Below are positions 24,116 to 36,186 of a stretch of 64,000 bases of DNA, piece by piece. Position 1 is the stretch's first letter. Each line of letters begins with the position of its first letter. Both the position numbers and the translations under genes were made by a program. The stretch is from Amphirosellinia nigrospora. Lineage: Eukaryota > Ascomycota > Sordariomycetes > Xylariales > Xylariaceae. The notes under the pieces are model-generated. The model was given only the letters and a program-made list of their open reading frames with translations. It searched no databases and was not told the origin of the DNA. The DNA lies in the NCBI GenBank assembly GCA_004123355.1, contig SCHM01000002.1, positions 5,305,569 to 5,369,568 of the forward strand, in the 5' to 3' direction.

Positions 24116-24785
24116 TAAGTATCATGTGGCTCACGGAAAATGTTGGTATTGCAGAAGCGATGGGTAGAGGTGACTTTGGAAACCTCCATGGGAGAAAGCG
24201 GTCATACATTTTGATTTCTACCTTTTCTAGCTCTTGTAGAGATGGATTCATGTTGTGTATAATAATAGCGTGGATAATCGATACTTAGCATAGTATCAAT
24301 TCGTCCGTCTTGGCTGATAAAGACATTTTCCCAAAGGTACACAAATGTGCTATTGAATGGATTACCGTGACTTTTACAATGACGTGTATAAGAGGCTTGT
24401 AATAGCTTTAATTTGACTAATATTCAACTATGGCGCCAAAGATAGCATGAAAATCTAACTTCTCTGTCCCTGGACTGGATTCCGTGCCTTTTATGCTCGA
24501 ATTAGGGCGAATACTTCCATCATACATCTCACTAAAGAGTTGGCTATAAAGGGGCATTTTTAAGTTGAAGGATAGCGTTGGTTATATACAAGTTTAACAT
24601 TACATATCTACATACCAAATTGTGACTATATATAGGTACCCCCACCATATACACAGACTGTCACTAAGTATAAATATATATAATGTAACTTGATACAACA
24701 CGCTTCTTTCATCCTTCAATGATTGTTTATCATCCTAACACCCAATGGCAAACCAAACCACAGGGTATCTCTGGGTGACTCTCCG
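24116..24785. other. Convergent intergenic region
   Basis: AT-rich 0.7 kb between the convergent F-box and MFS genes. No gene seen. Confidence 0.5.
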
Positions 24786-26497
24786 CTAGACGGCCGCAGC
24801 CAAAGGGATACTAGCACTGACAGGGCTCCTGGGGAGTTCCTTCTTCAGTGACTGTGCGAACGGCGAGCGCCTGCGCATCGACGGGCCTTTGCAATAAATG
24901 ATGAATGTCGCGACCACCAAAATGAGACTGATACAGGCGAGAACAGAATTGGCGGTCTGGAGAGCATACTTGCCGTGGAATGCGTTGTAGTAAGGGCCCG
25001 CAAGCCAGGTCAAGATGCCGGCCAAGAAATCGCGAGCGAACCCGTTACCCCCAGTAGCAGACGCTGAATAGGGCCCGTAGGCCGCCACCATGTAATCGAT
25101 GGTGGCCATGTAGATGGTGTAGTTGGCAATGCCGATAAGGACACATCCAAGCATCGGCGAAATCCATGGGACTGAAGGGGTACTCGTCCAAGCAAATATG
25201 AGCAACCCGATAGGAAGGCAGGGTGCGGTATAGAGCAGCCACCACATTCGAGATTCGTATTGGGCATGTTCGCAGCTGGGGTTCTGAAGTCGCAGTTGAC
25301 GGTTGCGTCGGATGACGGGATGAAAAGGATATAGGCCAAGATGTATGCGAGGCCGAATGAAATAAAAGCCTAGTACACGGTTAACAGATGATCAAATAAG
25401 GGGGTTAGATAAAATTAACTCACTAATCCAGTTTGAATAATTGAAAAGTTCCATAATTTGAATACTAACCCAAACGACTGAATTTGCATAAATATCAAAG
25501 CATCGCTAAAACCGGATAGCGCTGATAAGACCAAAACAATAGGTTCTGTAATGAACATGCGAAAAGGACGAAGCCAGATCGTCAGCATTTCTCGCGGCAT
25601 CAGGTACTGCTTCCATGTCTTGTGGCCTGTTGGGCCAGCTGCCCTAGGCATGATTTTTTCTTGCGTAGATACTTGGCGTGAGCATCGAGACGCACAGTAT
25701 CGCGGGTTTCTGGCACAAAGCCGAGATGAAGGATCTGAACGAAGACGCCGAAGATCAACTGAATCCAGATGGTCCACTGCCACTTCAGATGCGTCTCGAC
25801 GAAACCGCCGATGATAGGGCCGACGATGGATCCACCGACGGAAGATAGAACAATAAAGGCAAGGGGTATTCTTGTTCCTTTTCTGGGAACATATCCGCTA
25901 CCATGCCGAGGGTGACGCTACCTCCGGCAGAGAATAGCCCGCCAAAGGCGCGACCGACGAATATGGATGTGATGCCATTGGGACGGGCGAGAGCCACTGG
26001 TACGCAGCAAATGTTGACGAGAAAGAGTGAACCCTGGAGAACAAACTTGCGTCCAAGTTCTTCAGACCACGGTGCCCAACTAGTCAGAAATATTAGCAGG
26101 CAGAGCAAATAAAGGGTAAACATGGACTTGGGTTGACTGACAGCTCACAGCCAAAGGCATAAGTGATAAGGAAGACGGCGGCACCAGTGACAGTCGTCTG
26201 CCGGCCGACGTTGAATTCCTTGGCAATTCCAGACTGCCCGTTCGCATATAGAGAAGTATTGAAATTCATGGATGTCTGGACAAGGAAGATGACGGTGAGG
26301 ATCATCCACTTCTTCCAAGTTGGAAATTGTAGAGCAAGAACCTCTGGGTTTTCTTGAGTGATAAGATCGCAGCCTGGTGGAGTGAAGACGGCTTCTAAAC
26401 TGTTATCAGACGAAGGCACGGGCACGGCCTTCTCATTGGGAAAGATACCATCTTCTGCTAATGGCAAATCGTCTACTGGTAATGGCGAGGGTGACAT
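24786..26497 (-). CDS. MFS transporter, DHA1 (TPO1-like), frameshifted
   Basis: A proton-coupled drug or polyamine exporter of the major facilitator superfamily, in the plasma membrane. Exon 1 (26497-26142) has an acidic soluble N-terminus and TM1 (WMILTVIFLVQTSMNFN). Intron 1 (26080-26141, donor GTCAGT) creates the hallmark GCELWAPWSEELGRK, the motif-A region of TPO-type pumps. TM segments follow: LFLVNICCVPVAL; VGRAFGGLFSAGGSVTLGMVAD; a GGSIVGPIIGGFV helix. The middle loop begins after VPETRDT. Exon 3 (25369-24786, after a 54-bp intron) carries the last helices (WWLLYTAPCLPIGLLIFAW, GIANYTIYMATIDY, TANSVLACISLILVVATFI). One base is missing at each of three places: near 25862, 25650 (A run) and 25318. 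Its substrate cannot be read from sequence. Confidence 0.8.
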
Positions 26498-28156
26498 ATT
26501 GCCGCTCTATGAATGGCTTCAAGTGTTGAAGGCAAAAGGAGCGAGTGTAATGTAGAGGAGATCGAAACCTGAAGTGAATAAAAGAGAGAGGCGAGTTAAG
26601 GGAAGGGAAAGGAGAGGGTGGAGGCCCGTGTTTCCAAGGTATCTCTCCAGACATAATATGGGGGGGAAATACGTTCTTAAGTAGACCTAGGGCGATTTAT
26701 TGTACGTAAATGAACGAAGACTGAAGTATAAAGGTCTGGGGAATCGAGGTTGGTGCTAGATCCCAGGCCGGGGTTGATCTCTTTAGAGTTTCTTCTATGC
26801 AAGCTACCCGCGAATGGACGAAATATGGCCACTCTAACCATCATGATATTTTAGGAGAAGTTGAAAAAGGAATGATCATGGCCGTTATTCCGAGGCGTGG
26901 ATGCTGGCATAACTATTCCTAAAGCCGTGGAAGCGATAGAAATGATAAGCTGGATACTCAACTGAGCAACAAACAGCCACGCCGGTTTCTGTCGAGATAG
27001 AAGCCCATTAGCACTTACGCTGCTAGTAATATCGAAATCAAAAAGTATAAGCTCACCTAATCCATGTCATATGACCCCAGTAAATATGTGATATGGGGGC
27101 AGTGTAGGCCAGCCTGCAGCGGGCATGACCAGGGTAACGAACGCCAGGTTTTGAAGTTAAACATGGGCGAGTCGTGACGCATGGAGTCCTTATAGCTGAA
27201 GCATAACTAATGGAATAGCATCACAAGGTAAGCATCATCACGGGTGCTATTCTGAGGTCCTTTGATATTGATTCTAGACTACCAACTAGCAAGTCTTGAA
27301 GAGAAATCTGAAGAGAAATCTGAGAAACAGGGAGAAGATATGAAGGTTAGCGGGTATAGTAATCAACAGATAAATAGTATCTCTAGTAGAGCTCGCTAAA
27401 TTGTACATATAAAGCCTATGTGCTTTGGGAGGAGTGTTTCCGACATAGTAAGTGCTTGATCTGCCAGGAAGGCCGTTGTCGATTTTGACTTTCGGACATT
27501 CAGTAGCGAGAGGGGTACATAGAGTGATCCCGAGATTTGGCCAGCCTAGCCCCGATTTTCTCGGGTAGCTAAGGCATAATCTTGATTAACAAAACTGTAA
27601 TAGAACACTTAGTCTTGATAGGAAGTACCTTGTTGGCTATAACTTGAAAAATGTCGTAGAACAACTAAGAGGAGTATCGTCACTGGTAACATCAAGTCTC
27701 TAACTTGAGATTGGTCCTCGACCGTACTAATTCTCTTTGAGAACCTTCAGGCTTCGACCACGATATCTAAGCAGAAACTCCTACCGGATGTCGCAGAGAG
27801 AACGCTGGTAAATATCATAGATGGTATAAAAATGGTTTCGCAGATAGCCTTCATCATTATTCAGGGGTTACCAGTCTTATGGTATAACTGTGTTAAATGC
27901 ATAGTACGTGCTATATACAACTAGGTACCTACTCAAATTCAAAGGTATGCCCTTATCACATTTAGATACTCAGCTGTGATAGATAGTTCCATAAGCCAAG
28001 GGCCTAGTTTAATTGATAAGATAAGGGACCTCAGCCACAGTGAATGCCAGCCCCAACTTTGCCTCTTTGATCTTATCGGGCGACAATACCTCTTACAATT
28101 CTATCCATCGCGCAACGCTTCGAGCTACAAGCGCGACGAGCACAATAGATACAGCC
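26498..28156. other. Intergenic region
   Basis: 1.65 kb between the MFS promoter and slt11. I see no gene. A small tandem repeat (AGAGAAATCTGA twice) sits near 27299-27325. Confidence 0.5.
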
Positions 28157-29308
28157 ATGCCGCCCCAAATCAAGCAAGATCTGAACCGCTCGGGCTGGGA
28201 GTCCACCGACTTCCCGTCGGTCTGCGAGAACTGCCTGCCGCCGAATCCCTACGTCAAGATGCTCAAGGAGGACTATGGTGCCGAGTGCAAGATCTGCACG
28301 CGACCCTTCACTGTCTTCTCGTGGCCTGCCGACCGCGCCCACGGCCGCAAGAAGCGCACCAACATCTGCCTGACCTGCGCGCGCATGAAGAACTGCTGCC
28401 AGTGCTGCATGCTGGACCTGCAGTTCGGCCTGCCCATCCAGCTGCGCGACGCCGCCCTCAAGATGGTCGCGCCCGGCCCCTCGAGCGAGGTCAACCGCGA
28501 GTACTACGCGCAGAACAACGAGAAGGCGTTGGAGGAAGGAAAAGGCTTGGAGGAGTACGACAAGGCCGACGAGAAAGCCCGCGAGCTGCTGAGACGGCTG
28601 GCGACCAGCAAACCATACTTTAGGAAGGGACGGACCATTGAGGATGGCAGCTCATCTTCGAGCACCGCTACGGGAGGTGCTTCTGGTGGGAATGCGGCTG
28701 TCGGTGCCGGTGTCGGGGGACCCGGCCCTATACGAACACGCGACTCGCGAGCAGCTGCTGCGGCCGGCGCTCGACCAGGGCGAAAGCCATTTCCCAGCGC
28801 CTCTCAGCTACCACCCGGCCCGAAAGATTATATACCCCCCGATGACAAATCCATTATGAGCCTGTTTGTGACGGGCATCGAAGACGACTTACCCGAGTAT
28901 AAGATTCGCGACTTCTTCAAGGAGCACGGCAAGATCAAGTCCCTGATCTGCAGCCACATGTCACACTGCGCCTTCATCAACTACGAGACAAGAGAAGGGG
29001 CCGAGAGAGCGGCGGAGGCCTGCAAAGGGCGGGCTGTCATCGCGGGCTGTCCCTTGCGTGTTCGATGGTCACAGCCCAAGCCAATCGGCACCATGAACCG
29101 GGAAGAGCGAGCCGAGATGATCCGAGACGGGCGGTCTGCATTCGCGGACCAGCGGAGGGGTCAAGGACAAGGCGGCCGGAGGGCAATCGAGGAGGGAGGG
29201 CCGCAAGACGGATCCGGCCGACCACAGCAGGAGGTAGCGAGGCGGACCGCCATCCCCGCACCTCCGGGCGCCAGCGATGTCAACTACGCTAGTCTTGCCG
29301 GCGATTAA
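28157..29308 (+). CDS. slt11: Pre-mRNA-splicing factor Slt11/Ecm2 (RBM22 family)
   Basis: A spliceosomal protein of the Ecm2/Slt11/Cwf5 family (human RBM22). It works with the NineTeen complex, contacting U6 snRNA and pre-mRNA in the catalytic centre; nuclear. 383 residues without introns, starting MPPQIKQDLNRSGWES at the conserved family start rather than at an ATG 117 bp upstream. The N-terminus has paired zinc motifs (CENCLPPNPYV, CKICTRPF, CLTCARMKNCCQCCMLDL). A Ser/Gly/Ala-rich linker follows, then an RRM at about residues 233-306 (LFVTGIEDDLPEYKIRDFF; SHCAFINYETREGAERAAE). The C-terminus is Arg/Gly/Gln-rich. The frame is unbroken. It is convergent with mzm1 (248 bp apart). Confidence 0.95.
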   Translation: MPPQIKQDLNRSGWESTDFPSVCENCLPPNPYVKMLKEDYGAECKICTRPFTVFSWPADRAHGRKKRTNICLTCARMKNCCQCCMLDLQFGLPIQLRDAALKMVAPGPSSEVNREYYAQNNEKALEEGKGLEEYDKADEKARELLRRLATSKPYFRKGRTIEDGSSSSSTATGGASGGNAAVGAGVGGPGPIRTRDSRAAAAAGARPGRKPFPSASQLPPGPKDYIPPDDKSIMSLFVTGIEDDLPEYKIRDFFKEHGKIKSLICSHMSHCAFINYETREGAERAAEACKGRAVIAGCPLRVRWSQPKPIGTMNREERAEMIRDGRSAFADQRRGQGQGGRRAIEEGGPQDGSGRPQQEVARRTAIPAPPGASDVNYASLAGD

Positions 29309-29555
29309 GAGACGCCAATTAAAAGCAAAGGGTTAAAATTATGCATCAACGGCGTTCGGTGTAAGGATTAGTCAAAGGGGGCTCTGGTGGCGACACAGCC
29401 GTGTTTTATTATTGTACATCCGCTCCTCTGCGTAGCGATTCGAGATGATATCAGAAGAGAGAAGAAGTCATGGTGGTGCATTTAGTTGGTACACTGGGTA
29501 TCACGATATAATACAAATATTTATAAGGGACTCGGCCCGGCCTAGTCACTCCTCA

Positions 29556-30008
29556 TCAACTACTGCAACACTTGCCACCGCTGCCGGCAGTCTTGACCGT
29601 GTCGTTGTCCCCTCGTTCCGTTTCATCGCGTATCCGTAACTCTATGCGCCTGTTAGTATGTGGCGTGGAGGGGCGAGGAGGCCGGTAACGAACTGTATCG
29701 ATCACCATCCCTCTTCCCCTGCACAACGTTCTGCCGCAGTATCGTAGCAACGTCCTCGGCATGCTTCACAGCGGCGAGGTAATCGGCGCTCGACGGCTCG
29801 AGGGTGGCGTTCATGCGAAAGCCATCGCGTATCGATGAACGGGCGGAGGTTAACGTGGTGACATCACCTGGTATGCCCATCATGTTAGAGGTAATGACCC
29901 CTCTGGAAAACAATGACTGGTGGGAGGATGTCACTATCAAAACCCACCTTGAAAGGCTGCGCGAGCTTCGCGGAGGAGATTTCTATACGCTCTGAGAGCT
30001 GTGGACAT
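29556..30008 (-). CDS. mzm1: Mitochondrial zinc maintenance protein 1 (LYR family)
   Basis: A matrix LYR-motif chaperone that stabilises the Rieske Fe/S protein before insertion into respiratory complex III. 106 residues from three exons: 30008-29948, 29867-29694, 29641-29556. Introns are 80 and 52 bp, the second with a perfect TACTAAC branch point and acceptor CATAG. The start MSTALRAYRNLLREARAAFQG holds the LYR-type motif (AYRNLL) and the Phe of the family. The middle SADYLAAVKHAEDVATILRQ and VVQGKRDGDRYKLRI, and the C-terminal ERGDNDTVKTAGSGGKCC, match the Mzm1 signature, including the ending CC. All exons join in frame. It is divergent from zuo1 across 384 bp. Confidence 0.93.
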
Positions 30009-30392
30009 GGTTGATTGATGGAGACGAAGATGAGATTAAGAACTTTGATATCGGAGAATTAAATCCTGTAAATCAATTCTAGAAATATAGGCTCTACTGG
30101 AAGGGATTGTATATGTTGTTCAATCGAATAAAGGTAGCTGTGATTAATATTCCAGCTAGAATAGTTGAGCGAATGTTACGATTGGTCCCTATAGTTGCTT
30201 TTTCTTGTACGCTATTGGCCAATCGGCACTTGGTGGCCCTTAGCACCGACGCTAAAAATCAATTCCAGGGAGAGATAGAAAAAAATAAAGTTCAAAAAGC
30301 TGCCCCACGTTCTTTATCGTCAACATCACCATCTCCCACCAAAACACTGCAGTGAGTCGCGAGTCTGCTCTGAACCGAACAGACACGCCACA
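30009..30392. promoter_or_regulatory. Bidirectional promoter of mzm1 and zuo1
   Basis: A 384-bp divergent spacer between two start codons. It is AT-rich in the middle with short A-runs (AAAAAAATAAAG near 30280). A CATCACCATCTCCCACC pyrimidine leader precedes the zuo1 ATG. No TATA box is obvious on either side. Confidence 0.45.
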
Positions 30393-31852
30393 ATGGCCAC
30401 AGCAACCGCAGTATCACGGCCCCTGCCGTCATTGCCCGCGGGATGGGCTGCCGAGAAGGACTTCAAGCCCGTCGGCGCCATCACCGCATCGACCCAGCGT
30501 ACTATCGAGCCCGTTGGACCTCACTTCCTCGCTCACGCCCGCCGTGCCCGCCACAAGCGCACTTTCTCCGAAGACGACCGCATTCAGGCCCAGGAGCGTG
30601 CCCAGAAGATCGAGAAGGACGATGAGAGCGAGGAGAGTGAGCCCGAGGACCCCATGATGCTGCAACGTGAGGCCAAGGACTGGAAGGTGAGACATGCACA
30701 CACTCCTCGATTTACACATACGCATACACCCATACACACCCATATATACCTACCTATGAACACATATATAGTCATATGCATTGGCTCCCATCTAACCCAT
30801 TTTCGCTACAGGCACAAGACCACTACCAGGTCCTCGGCCTGTCCAAATATCGCTGGAAGGCCACCGAGGACCAGATCAAGCGAGCCCACCGTAAGAAGGT
30901 CCTGAAGCATCATCCCGACAAGAAAGCTGCCCAGGGCAGCAGCGAGGACGACAACTTCTTCAAGTGCATCCAGAAGGCCACCGAGGTGCTCCTCGACCCC
31001 GTCAAGCGCAGACAGTTCGATTCCGTCGACGAGAAGGCCGACGTCGACCCGCCCACCAAGAAGGAGGCCTCAAAGGGCAACTACTACAAACTCTGGAGCC
31101 GCGTCTTCAAGTCCGAGGGTCGTTTCTCCAAGACGCAACCCGTGCCCACGTTCGGTGACGAGAAGTCCACCAAGGAAGACGTCGACAACTTCTACAACTA
31201 CTGGTACAACTTCGACTCATGGCGCTCCTTCGAGTACCTCGACGAGGACGTGCCCGACGACAACGAGAACCGTGACCAGAAGCGACACATGGAGCGCAAG
31301 AACACCAATGCCCGCAAGAAGAAGAAGGCCGAGGACAACGCGCGTCTGAGAAAGATGCTGGACGAGTGCTCCGCCGGCGATGAGCGCATCAAGAAGTTCC
31401 GACAGGAGGCCAACGCCGCCAAGAACAAGAAGAGGCTGGACAAGGAGGCCGCCGAGAAGCAGGCCAAGGAGGACGCGCGCCTCAAGAAGGAGGCCGAGGA
31501 GAAAGCGGCCAAGGAGGCGGAAGAAAAGGCCAAGACGGACCGTGAGGCTAGCAAGAAGGCCAAGGAGGCAGCCAAGAACGCTCTCAAGAAGAACAAGCGT
31601 GTTCTGCGAGGCTCCGTCAAGGACGCCAACTACTTCGCCGGCGGCGATGCCTCGCCGGCGCAGATCGATGCTGTCCTCAACGATGTCGAGCTGGTGCAGG
31701 GCAAGGTCGACGCCGACGAGGTGGCTGCCTTGGCCGGCAAGCTCAACGGCCTCACCGTCGCCGACGAGATCAAGAAAGTCTGGAGCGCCGAGGTCAAGCG
31801 TCTTGTCGACGCCGGTAAGCTGAAGGATGGAGAAGCTAAGAATCTGGCCTAG
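30393..31852 (+). CDS. zuo1: Zuotin, ribosome-associated J-protein
   Basis: The J-domain partner of Ssz1 in the ribosome-associated complex; it stimulates Ssb-type Hsp70 on nascent chains at the ribosome exit. 444 residues from two exons (30393-30686, 30812-31852) around a 125-bp intron with donor GTGAGA, branch CTAAC and acceptor CTACAG. The J domain begins DHYQVLGLSKYRWKATED and has the HPD tripeptide at 132-134. The zuotin-homology region (NYYKLWSRVFKSEGRFS; NFYNYWYNFDSWRSFEYLDED) follows. A long Lys/Glu/Ala-rich, charged coiled coil, which binds rRNA in the family, leads to a C-terminal helical bundle (VQGKVDADEVAALAGKLNG). Length agrees with fungal zuotins. High C-ending codon bias fits strong expression. 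The frame is intact. Confidence 0.96.
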
Positions 31853-32360
31853 GGCTTTGTCTTGCGGCTTGAGTACCCCGTATTTAGCACATAGATGATT
31901 AGGCTTAGACGCAAAATTAGCACAAGCTATAGACATATTCACCCTCGTTTAAAGGTGCTCGTCGATCTTATGAGGTCTGCTTATTGGTGATGATGTTTGA
32001 GAGCATTTATTGCTAAGCATCATCAATAAGAGGAGATTAAAATCTCGGATATACTAGAGTGAACAATATCTAGTGAATCAGGTTGGTACACGATTATTGT
32101 CTAAGCAAGTAATTGCAAGTCTGTAAAAATCTAGCAGCTACCGATATATGCTTTAACCCCGAGCATCTCCAGCACCTTAACAACTAGAGGAGGCCTCCAT
32201 TTTAATGATAACTTATTTAGGATGTTTTTAGGTGCGTCTTGGTAAAGAGGTTATGTGGCGACTTCGACGTTAGTTGCGTCCCGCGCCCCTGTCAGTTCGT
32301 CCGTGTACATTGCATCTAAAGCCTTGTCGGGAGAATTTTACACGACCCGACTTAGATGGT

Positions 32361-32500
32361 TGCCATAAACCTAATATACGGTAGGTAATAGACACTTGTT
32401 ATTACACGAAGGTCTCCGGAACTAACCGCTTGGAGACTATCTAGCTATGTACAGAGAGTCTCTTTGTCTACGTTTGTGTGCCTCTGCCATGTGGCAGTGA
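32361..32500 (+). repeat. Dispersed repeat copy C
   Basis: Carries GGTAGGTAATAGACACTTG, then TTATTACACGAAGGTCTCC and CTATGTACAGAGAGTCTCTT. Closest by eye to copy B at 6299-6425. Confidence 0.6.
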
Positions 32501-32930
32501 TAAAATACAGCATTGTAGATATATACTTTAGGTGAGCAATAATTATTTCAGCCTCGAAAAGCAGTACCAGGACCAAAAGGTATATGCCAAAAACTGCCCC
32601 CAAGTGATGAAATCTCTTCAAAGAGAGTAGGTGTATGCCGTTCCCATTAGCCTCACAAGATTGGCGGACATTGTGAGACTAGAGAAAGCTGGGACTCGGT
32701 CATAAGGTACGGCGACCTCTTCTTTGTCAAGACGCTGAGAAAGGGATCTTTTTTTTTTTTTTTGCTCACAGCCCCAGGCGGCTTTGGACCGCTTAGCTAG
32801 TACATAGAAAGCTTAGGGGTGGGTTGTTAGAACGCCCATCTCTTTACGGTTTCAATCACTTCATCTCGGTGAGTTGCAACCGAGGATAAGTGCAGAGCCT
32901 GGCCTTAACCCATATTGCTCGTGTCAGAGA

Positions 32931-33075
32931 CCCAGTGATATGGGGAGGTCATCTATACTTGTTGTTGCGCAAAGGTCTTTAAAATTACATCCGCACACGT
33001 AACTGGGCTATATACAAATGATCTCTTTGTTCGAGGCTCCATAGCTTCGCGATAGTGTGGCTTTATGACACTCAG
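32931..33075 (+). repeat. Dispersed repeat copy D
   Basis: Near full-length partner of copy A. Both have GTGATATGGGG, CTTGTTGTTGCGC, AACTGGGCTATATACA, CTCTTTGT, GCGATAGTGTGGCTT and TATGACA in the same order and spacing. Confidence 0.7.
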
Positions 33076-34294
33076 TTTAGACCTTTGGCCTACGAACTTG
33101 TCCACACTATCACCGAATTTGGCGTTTACCACTGGTTATATAGAGTAGATGTCAGCTCCATCCCAGTTCGGTCCAACCGCAAGGCTTTTCCGGGTTATAT
33201 TGTTATCGCTTCCGTGTAGATGTCAAGTACGCCTCACGACTTGGGCACGATCCGTACAATACTGGCTTTACACGCCATATTGGACGTCAGTTAAGTAGAT
33301 CGTCGAACTGCTCGTATTGGCTTCCGAATGAACGGCTATCATGGGCATGGCCTTCACCATCACGTGTTTTTGTAGAAATTGGAGGTAGGTGTGGTTTTTC
33401 GAAGGGATCGGGTATCTCATAGTCCCCTATGTTTGCGAGAAGCTTTGGTGGGGGTGTCGACGTACGTTTGCTGAGGGAGTTAGCACTACCTATATACCTC
33501 AGCTATCGAACAACAACGGCAGCCTAGCCAGGCGACCCTTGCGCCAGTTTCTCATCCCCAGCACGGCATAATGTTGTTAACAGAGGACTATTCCTACCGA
33601 AAGAGCACACAATACACATGAATCGACTTTCGCAATCTGTTGGATGCCAAAAAGGTAAGGTTAATTGCCCGTACGAAAGCTGGTACACGCACGCTTCGCT
33701 CCACGATGACCCGCAAAGGCAGGCAAGGGCTTGTGTATCACCAGCACCATCTCGAAAATCCCATCGACCCTGATGGTGATTTCAGCATCCAGGTCGGGAA
33801 AACAAAAACTACTCGAAAACTTCTACCACGTAGCGCTTGTGTCGATGAAGATCCTCGAGTTACGGACTTAAGTTTCCCAGTGCTCTACGTAGTCTGCTCC
33901 AAGATCATGGCCATCTAGATCTATGTATTAATTGACAAGCAGATGCTGACTACGGCCGCTACCCTATTTAGAAGAAACACCTAGGGCGTACAATAGGCCG
34001 TCGCCTTTAGACGACGATGATGGCGATAAGGTAGAATTTCATCCAACTAAAGATAGGGGCATACACCGGATGGGTTCAACAATTTGGTTTTTTTTCTTCT
34101 TTTGTTTAGTTATCGGTAAATACTTGCGTCGCATGACCGGGTTCCAAATGTGGTAGAATTGGGGATTATTCGCACTGAATTAATTTTAAATGCATACGAT
34201 CACATCTTTATTGAGTTTCGTCAAGTATGTGACCAAATGGAATCAATTATCAAAGACGTACCTTTTATTCATGGAAATGTTAGAGGGCGATCGG

Positions 34295-36186
34295 TTAATA
34301 GACTACCAAATGGCTCACCCCATCATCAACAGGCCGATTAGAAGTCGGCCCAGTTACCATAATCGGATTTCCTGCTTCTCCCTCATAGATGAACGTGCCC
34401 TCTTCCGTATCACTTCCCTCGTGCCATTTAGGTCTCTCTATTGGCGTGGCATAGTTACCCATCCGTCCAGAACCGCGAAATCCAGGTTGCGCTACAGGGC
34501 CAAAAAACGCCAGATGAAAATCTACAGGTATGACGTCGCCGAACAGGTCTCTCGGCAGAAGTCTCCTGTCATGGATCAGCTTATATGCTCTGTTGTTGCG
34601 ATAGCTCAGCTGTTTGCACGTGACGTCGACCAGGCCCTTCACTGCCATGTCGGCTTCTTCGGTCAAGCTGGCGTTGAATACCAGTCGCCGGAACTAGAGG
34701 CATTGGTATCTCTCCTCCCACCAATGTGTGACCCCTTATTTCAGGAGTGTAGCATTGCACCTCCAGCTCCAGATTGTTGTCGTTGTGTAGTGCATTGTCA
34801 CAGAGCTGACGGTATAGCCGGCGAACCTCGTTGAACGTGATGTACGGCCGGCCGGGCTGGAAGCTGTTTGGGACAACCCCATCGACCTCACAATATTTCG
34901 CGATAATTTTCAGGACTTGAGTTTGGGTAGCGCCTTGATACTCGCGATTATGCCCCTGGCCACGCGTTCGAACGACGTATGTATAGCCCGAACTCCTCTA
35001 GACAGGGGCACGACTTCCTAATAACAACAACTTGTAGGCGTCATCATTTGTCCCTTGTACGTCATCGTACTGTGAGTGAAATGAATCGCGCGTAAATTAG
35101 AGCCGAATTCCACGAGAAAGGGCATGGGGATGAAGTCCCATTTGGGAACCTTGATGCGTTCCAATCGAGAACCGGGCAGATTTAACAGAAACTCCTTCAC
35201 GCCATCGCGTTTGGCATGCAGTGCGTTCGGTGCATGGAAGGATTTGAGACCCGTCAATTTGGCGACAAGGTACGGCAGCGCTGTTACCTCCCTAACTCGT
35301 AGGTGGTGTAATTTGGACCAGTCGAAGAACGATTCAAACCAACTAAAATCGTAGCCTCCGTCTGGCATTACAAAATTGTGAAGCCACAGACTTTCGCGCA
35401 CGCTTCCGTTTGGCCATCTCTGTCTGTCCTGGAGATCTAGTATCTCCAAACATCGCGGACCTTGGTCGTCGGTATCGGTCGGCGGGGAGTACTTGTACAC
35501 CATCGGACGTACAGCCATAAAGGTACGTGTGAAAATTCGCAGGTCGCGAACGTTGGGACAATGGATCAAAAGCGCTCTCAGTATCGGCAGTATCTCCGGG
35601 GGCCGGACTCCTCGTCGTGGCTTTTGTACACGGTGCACTCGAGAGAGTGTAGATTCCTGAAATCCTGGAAAACTCGCAGTGGCTCCAACCCGTATTCACC
35701 CACGGTGATAGACCCATGCACTATCACTCGAGGCAGATGATTTTTTAGTATATGGAGCAATACCTTTAGAGGGTTTACAGATAGATAGGCGAACTCGCTG
35801 AAGGGGATGGGGAGATGGATGTCTCGCAGACCCGTCGCCCATGTTACATGATTGCATAGAGAAGCCCAGAACTTTGATGAAAAGATACACTTGCCATAAG
35901 TGCCGACCTTGATTAATCGAATAGCAACCCACAAATCTTGTCTATCAAGACTTTCAAAGTATCCGTCAAGTGAGTGGGTGTGTGTGAAGCCGAAGAAATC
36001 AGGCCCCAAAGTCGGTTGGCCAGGCAACAAAGGCGGAGGTAAGGAGAGGTGTCTATGTCGGCGATATCTTACCGACCTCCGGAATATGCTATTCACATTC
36101 TCCATCGAGAGAATGGTGTAATGTGTGCTCGAACTGACTATCAAGTCTGCAATCCTGTCGAGGATCTCGTTGGGAAGGTTCTCCAT
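34295..36186 (-). pseudogene. F-box protein, decayed
   Basis: Starts with a clear F-box (MENLPNEILDRIADLIVSSS) at 36186. A leucine-rich, repeat-like region follows (HCPNVRDLRIFTRTFMAVRP; HHLRVREVTALPYLVAKLTG; NLPGSRLERIKVPKWDF). The reading continues past several breaks into a conserved-looking C-terminal part (RPYITFNEVRRLYRQLC; LVFNASLTEEADMAVKGL; HLAFFGPVAQPGF) ending at 34295. Breaks seen: one base missing in a C run near 35602, one missing near 35055, an in-frame TAG near 35000, a shift near 34735, and a TAG near 34697 where neighbours suggest TGG. No expected introns were found. The two parts could be two adjacent genes, but the shared frame across the TAG at 35000 favours one. SCF adaptor role inferred from the F-box only. 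Confidence 0.6.

Larger units (their letters stand above)
31853..34294. other. Gene-free interval with dispersed repeats
   Basis: 2.4 kb with no gene. It includes two copies of the repeat family also seen at 6-8.5 kb and a run of 15 T at about 32749-32763. The sequence right of 33100 shows nothing recognisable. Confidence 0.55.

Noticed and set aside
31217-31942. A 241-codon antisense frame over zuo1
   Set aside because: It mirrors the Lys/Glu/Ala-rich coiled coil; such shadow frames arise from strong C-ending codon bias.
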